Under the pieces are notes generated by a model. The model searched no databases, was not told where the DNA came from, and worked only from the letters and a program-made list of their open reading frames with translations. Shown here piece by piece: positions 60,216-64,000 of a DNA stretch of 64,000 nucleotides. Both the position numbers and the translations under genes were made by a program. Positions within the stretch are counted from its first letter, which is position 1. Each line of letters starts with the position of its first letter. The DNA is taken from NCBI RefSeq assembly GCF_025823185.1, contig NZ_JACKVK010000011.1:620615-684614 (forward strand), written 5' to 3'. The stretch is from Mycobacterium yunnanensis (GTDB lineage Bacteria > Actinomycetota > Actinomycetes > Mycobacteriales > Mycobacteriaceae).

Positions 60216-62231
60216 CTAGGACTCCAGCGCCCGCTCCGCGACCGGCAGACCCGCGTGGTGTGCGGCGTGGCATGCCTTCGGCGGTGACGGCGGGAGGTCC
60301 AGCGCCGGGTTGCCGTCGAAGAAGCCGATGGGCTTGAGATGGAAGCCCGCGTACGCGCAGGGCATCACCGGCCAGTCCTCCGGCCGCACGATGTGGTGAG
60401 CGCCCAGGGTGTACCAGAGCACCACGTCGGTGTCCTCCAGCGGAGCGTCGTCGGCGATGAACTCCGGCAGGCCCTGGGCGTCGGCCGACTGATACATGTA
60501 GTCGCCGGCGGCGTACATCTCCCCCGGTTCGTACTTGGTCACCCACAGGTTGTGCTGGACGAACTTCGCCCTGTCGTAGATGTAGGAACCCTCCTGCACC
60601 ATGACCGGAACGATCTCGCGCGGCACCAGCTTGTAGGCCGTCGGACTGCCGAGTTCATTCGTCTTGGACGGGTTGGTCACCTTCCAGTACCGGCCGGTGT
60701 TCCAGTCCCAGTCCCGGGCACCCTTGGCCTCGGATTCGACCAGGGTGTCGCGGGTGATCCAGGCGTTCTTGTGCGGGTTGAGCGCCGGGTCGGGCTCGGG
60801 AATCGAATCCACCTCGTACACACTGTTTCCCGGCCCGTCGACGCTCATGTCGAGGCGGAAGTTGAAGAAGTGCTGATGGTTGGGGCCGTAGATGCCGGGT
60901 GCGACGAGCTTGCCCCAGCGCGGAACCTCGCCCTCGGCGATCGAACCCGTGGTGAGCACGCCCGACAGCTTGACCTCGACCTCGATCGACGCGTCGTTGT
61001 AGAAGTACCAGAAGAAGCCGTACTCGTAGTTGCCGACGGTGCAGATCATCGACACCACCAGACGCCGGGACCGACGCACCTCGACTTCACCGGTGCGAAA
61101 GTCGGTGTGCTTCCAAGAGATCCCGTAGTCCTCCTCGTGCATGCAGATCGCGTTCGGGATGGTGACGGCGTTGCCGTCGGAGTCGTTGACCGTGCCGTCG
61201 AAGTAGTGGATCTCGCCGAGACAGTCACACCCCAGGGTCAGCGGGTTGGCCGAGAAGCCCATCCCGACCTCGCCCATGTCGAAGACGTTCTTGTTCCAGT
61301 GCGTCGGCGAGGTGTCGCCGTAGGGAACCACCATCTCCGAGAGCGATCCCCGGTAGAGGATCGGCCTGGTCTCCCCGCGGTCGGTGTAGGTCACCTCGTG
61401 CACGGTGACGCCCTCGCGCGGGTTGAAGCCGATGCGCATCGACCACTTCTGCCAGGTGACGTGCCACCCGTCGACGGTGAAGCTGGGGCCTTCGGGCTGG
61501 GTGATCTCGATCGGCTTGACGTCGGACCGGAATTCGGTGAACGCCGGCCGGTTGTTCGCGTCGAACATGAAGCGCGGGTCGTAGTTTCCGGCCGTCGGCG
61601 GCATCGGCACCACACCGTGGTCCTCGATGTCGAGGATCTCCATGTGGTCGAGGTCGAAGGTGACGATCAATCCCTCGACGGGACGGGCGTACCCGTGCTC
61701 CGACGGTGCCGCCCGCATGAACGTCAGCGGTCGGCAGATCAGCGGCGAGTTGTCGTAGTGGTCGCCGGTCCCGTAGTAACCGGCCGGCCAGGGGTCGATC
61801 ATCGCCAGGGAGAAGTCGGTGATGCCGCGCTTGCGCATCGCCTCCTGCCACCGCGGGTCCTCGCGAACCTTCTCCTCCACCCCGGTCATGTGTTCGACCA
61901 GGTAGGACGGGAAGCGGCCAGGGATCGCCTTCCACGATTCGATCATGCTCGCGCCGAGGTCGACGATCGCCTCGTAGACCATCTTCGCCGCGGCGTCGTA
62001 CATCGTCGCCAACGCGCAGCGCGGAATGTCGGTGCCCGAGAAGGTCAACTCGGCGGTCTTTGCCGGTTCCGCGAGGTGGATCATCACGAATTTCAGCGTA
62101 GGCGAGGCGAATTCGGATGCCATGACGATGGCCGCCGCGGACTGGATCTCCTCCCCCGTCAGCGGGTCCAGCGGATAGCTCGTCGAGCCCGCGGTGGCGT
62201 CGGCGCTTCGAGTGGTGCTGTCGAGTGTCAT
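60216..62231 (-). CDS. Copper-containing primary amine oxidase
   Basis: Oxidises primary amines to aldehydes with ammonia and hydrogen peroxide. The 671 residues carry the topaquinone motif as Asn401-Tyr402-Glu403-Tyr404 (VGNYEYGF), the catalytic base Asp318 (VFDMGEVG; the 84-residue distance to Tyr402 equals that in Arthrobacter globiformis oxidase, from memory), and copper ligands His452 and His454 (NHQHFFNF) with a third His in YTLGAHHIVRPEDW. No signal peptide. The ATG lies 4 bases after the permease stop on the same strand, so permease and oxidase form an operon for amine uptake and use. Confidence 0.94.
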   Translation of the reverse strand: MTLDSTTRSADATAGSTSYPLDPLTGEEIQSAAAIVMASEFASPTLKFVMIHLAEPAKTAELTFSGTDIPRCALATMYDAAAKMVYEAIVDLGASMIESWKAIPGRFPSYLVEHMTGVEEKVREDPRWQEAMRKRGITDFSLAMIDPWPAGYYGTGDHYDNSPLICRPLTFMRAAPSEHGYARPVEGLIVTFDLDHMEILDIEDHGVVPMPPTAGNYDPRFMFDANNRPAFTEFRSDVKPIEITQPEGPSFTVDGWHVTWQKWSMRIGFNPREGVTVHEVTYTDRGETRPILYRGSLSEMVVPYGDTSPTHWNKNVFDMGEVGMGFSANPLTLGCDCLGEIHYFDGTVNDSDGNAVTIPNAICMHEEDYGISWKHTDFRTGEVEVRRSRRLVVSMICTVGNYEYGFFWYFYNDASIEVEVKLSGVLTTGSIAEGEVPRWGKLVAPGIYGPNHQHFFNFRLDMSVDGPGNSVYEVDSIPEPDPALNPHKNAWITRDTLVESEAKGARDWDWNTGRYWKVTNPSKTNELGSPTAYKLVPREIVPVMVQEGSYIYDRAKFVQHNLWVTKYEPGEMYAAGDYMYQSADAQGLPEFIADDAPLEDTDVVLWYTLGAHHIVRPEDWPVMPCAYAGFHLKPIGFFDGNPALDLPPSPPKACHAAHHAGLPVAERALES

Positions 62232-62235
62232 GTGT

Positions 62236-63756
62236 TCAGACCTTGTCTGTGGTTGATTCGGACTTCGTGAGGTCGAAGACGGCCAAGTGCGCCAACGAGT
62301 CCTCCTTGCTCACCTTTTGGGCCGAGCGCTTGCCGAAGACGAAGACGATCAGGCCGAGGGCGAACATGCCCACGCTGATGCCGCCGACCCACGTCATCCA
62401 GGTGGCCTGCGGCACGTCGATCCACGGCGTGACGAACGAGTAGTAGACGCCGGCGATGGTGCCGATCGAACCGACGACGACGACCGCCCATACGCCTGCC
62501 ATGCCGCCGGGGATGCGCCAGAACTTCTCGTTGACGTAGCGGTCGGCGTACTTCTTGCGCGCGATGACCACGGGAATCAGGAAGAAGAAGCCCGACAGCA
62601 ACCACACGGTGCTCAGACCGCCCTGCAGGTAGATGGTGACGTTGGCCATGCTGCTCTGCGAGTAGAGCCCGACCAGGATCAGCGAGGACAGCACGCCCTG
62701 AATGAGGATGGCCGTCACCGGGTTTCGGGTACGCGGGTTCAGATGGGTGAAGATGCGCGGCAGGTGCCGCTCCAGCCCGGAGACGAAGATCAACCGGGAG
62801 TAGGCCACCTGGTAGGTCATCAACGCCACCACGATGATGCCCGCGAGCACGATGGCGCAGATCTCCATGAGGCCGGGGAAGCCGGAGACTCCGAGCGCGG
62901 CGATGACTCCGGTGACGGGGTCGATCTTGTCCCCGGGCAGCGCCATCATCGTGCCGAGCGTCGTCAGCAGGTAGATGGCCACCAGCGCGGTCGAACCCCA
63001 CAGGATCATCCGCGGACCGCTCTTGCGTACCGACAAGAACTCCGCGCCCATGTTGTACGGCGTCTCGACGCCGAGCAGGTACAGCAGCACCGTGCCGTAG
63101 AGGAAACCCGCGACGGCGAAGTTGGGCACCGTCGCCTCGTGCCAGTCGAACGGGGTGGCCGAGCCGTGTTTGACGGCGAACAGCAGACCGCAGACGAAGA
63201 TGGTCAGCGTCAGCACGCCGTAGACGACGAAGACGACGTTCATGATCTTCTGGTTGGCGGCGAGTTTGGCCAGCGCCAGTCCGACCACCGTCCAGAGGAT
63301 CACCAGCTGCAGGATGATGCTCGTCGTCAACCCGAGCTCGGTGTGGAACGCCAGCAGCAGGAACTGCAGCACGACCGCAGGCGAGGACGCGGCGTTGAGG
63401 ATCACCGGCACCCAGGACAGGTATCCGCCGATGAATCCCCAAGTTTCACCCATGGTGCGGTGCGCCCAGATGTACACCCCACCTTGCCCGGGCCACAGGT
63501 TGCCGAGTTCGACGACGGCCATGCCGGCGGGCACCAGGAAGCTGATGATGCCCAGCACCCACATGGGGATCGCCGTCCAGCCTCCGGCGGCCATCACCGA
63601 CGATCCGGTGATCCAGCAGATGATGAACACGTATGCCGCGGTGAGGCCGAACGTGCTCATCACCTTGGGCAGGATCTGTTCGGGGACGAGCTCGGTCGTC
63701 ATCAGCGCGTCGCGCTCGGCGGTGCCCGACGGCCGCGCTTCCATTTCTTGAGTCAC
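62236..63756 (-). CDS. APC-family amine/amino acid permease
   Basis: A 506-residue permease with about 12 helices. STFGLTAAYVFIICWITGSS and PGQGGVYIWAHRTMGETWGF are APC signatures, and the branch resembles glutamate/GABA or amine transporters. GTG 63756 (VTQEMEARPSG) has a GAAGGAAACC site. It is coupled to the amine oxidase gene, so its substrate is probably a primary amine. It lies 35 bases after the partial ABC gene. Confidence 0.9.
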   Translation of the reverse strand: MTQEMEARPSGTAERDALMTTELVPEQILPKVMSTFGLTAAYVFIICWITGSSVMAAGGWTAIPMWVLGIISFLVPAGMAVVELGNLWPGQGGVYIWAHRTMGETWGFIGGYLSWVPVILNAASSPAVVLQFLLLAFHTELGLTTSIILQLVILWTVVGLALAKLAANQKIMNVVFVVYGVLTLTIFVCGLLFAVKHGSATPFDWHEATVPNFAVAGFLYGTVLLYLLGVETPYNMGAEFLSVRKSGPRMILWGSTALVAIYLLTTLGTMMALPGDKIDPVTGVIAALGVSGFPGLMEICAIVLAGIIVVALMTYQVAYSRLIFVSGLERHLPRIFTHLNPRTRNPVTAILIQGVLSSLILVGLYSQSSMANVTIYLQGGLSTVWLLSGFFFLIPVVIARKKYADRYVNEKFWRIPGGMAGVWAVVVVGSIGTIAGVYYSFVTPWIDVPQATWMTWVGGISVGMFALGLIVFVFGKRSAQKVSKEDSLAHLAVFDLTKSESTTDKV

Positions 63757-63791
63757 AGTGGTTTCCTTCGGTGTGGTCGGGGTGGGGAGGA

Positions 63792-64000
63792 TCAGTCGAC
63801 GATCTGGCCGTCGCGCATCCGGACGACCCGACTGGCCTCTTCGGCGACGATCGGGTCGTGGGTGCTGGCGACGACGGTGACGCCCATGGTCGAGCACAGG
63901 TCGCGCAGCATCCGCACGACCGTCTCGCCCGTCTTGTGGTCCAGGTTCGCCGTCGGCTCGTCGGCGAGGACGAGCGTCGGGTTGCTGATCAGCGAACGCG
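63792..64000 (-). CDS. ABC transporter ATP-binding protein (5' part outside window)
   Basis: The C-terminal 69 residues are visible. They include Walker B with the D-loop (LVLADEPTANLD) and the switch His (VVASTHDP), ending RMRDGQIVD. The sequence style is that of the MacB/LolD-type ATPases that work with FtsX-like permeases. The TGA is at 63792-63794. Whether it belongs with the amine permease and oxidase cannot be told, since the start and partner genes lie beyond the window. Confidence 0.85.
   Translation of the reverse strand, partial: RSLISNPTLVLADEPTANLDHKTGETVVRMLRDLCSTMGVTVVASTHDPIVAEEASRVVRMRDGQIVD

Noticed and set aside
1..64000. CRISPR arrays, insertion sequences, prophage genes, tRNA or rRNA genes
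   Set aside because: No spaced direct repeats, transposase or integrase genes, or cloverleaf-like intergenic sequence were seen; gaps between genes are all below 200 bases. A tRNA or covariance-model search would settle the RNA part.

Overview
The window is high-GC actinobacterial DNA and reads as a non-pathogenic, rapid-growing type Mycobacterium (Mycolicibacterium-like) chromosome. The evidence is the presence of mycothione reductase, EfpA, Rip1, an MPT83/MPT70-type FAS1 pair, WS/DGAT, a 13E12-type DUF222-HNH protein, and a gene order that follows, as far as I recall it, the M. tuberculosis rbfA-infB-nusA to cdsA-frr-pyrH stretch (Rv2838c to Rv2883c). Relative to that backbone, several accessory pieces are inserted or missing. 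No tRNA, rRNA, CRISPR array or insertion sequence was recognised, and no gap without a gene exceeds 300 bases.

Layout. 1-5.2 kb: rimP-nusA-ylxR-infB-rbfA translation/transcription operon (minus). 5.4-8.9 kb: Tat-type lipoprotein plus DUF4439 protein, proS, and a pterin-dehydratase-like/VOC fusion. 8.9-13.9 kb: two EfpA-family exporters flanking a divergent LysR / SDR unit. 13.9-19.1 kb: cobalamin/siroheme block (cysG, cobB, cobO, Mg-chelatase-like protein). 19.1-23.7 kb: GNAT, mqo, hydrolase, mycothione reductase. 23.7-26.8 kb: sodA and a metallophosphoesterase converging on nicT and an ArsR regulator. 26.8-33.5 kb: amine/polyamine-type catabolic operon (glnA4, class I amidotransferase, aldehyde dehydrogenase, SDR, GntR) with a divergent APC permease. 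33.5-39.7 kb: SWIM-SNF2 helicase, degenerate hydrolase, lipoprotein, cobQ. 39.7-47.5 kb: mapB, DUF1707, penicillin-binding lipoprotein, GNAT, and the isoprenoid/regulated-proteolysis set ispG-rip1-dxr. 47.7-49.1 kb: two FAS1 proteins. 49.1-57.9 kb: DUF222-HNH, PuuE allantoinase, photolyase, DUF2631, WS/DGAT, rlmN, LysR / EamA pair. 57.9-60.1 kb: cdsA-frr-pyrH. 60.2-64 kb: copper amine oxidase, second APC permease, partial ABC ATPase.

The most interesting signal is regulatory. The promoters of sodA (23.76 kb, plus) and nicT (26.4 kb, minus) look like copies of one design: the same 16-base operator-like word (13/16 identical), the same position over the -35, the same 18-base spacer and the same TAGGCTCG at the -10. 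An ArsR-family gene lies directly upstream of nicT and has a weaker copy at its own predicted leaderless promoter. This suggests one local metal sensor controlling both a nickel/cobalt permease and a superoxide dismutase that carries the Gln typical of mycobacterial Mn enzymes. Other regulatory finds are perfect T-N11-A dyads in both LysR intergenic regions, SigK-like promoter words in front of the FAS1 genes (which lack dipZ between them), and a GGT-N5-ACC site over the promoter of the amine permease.
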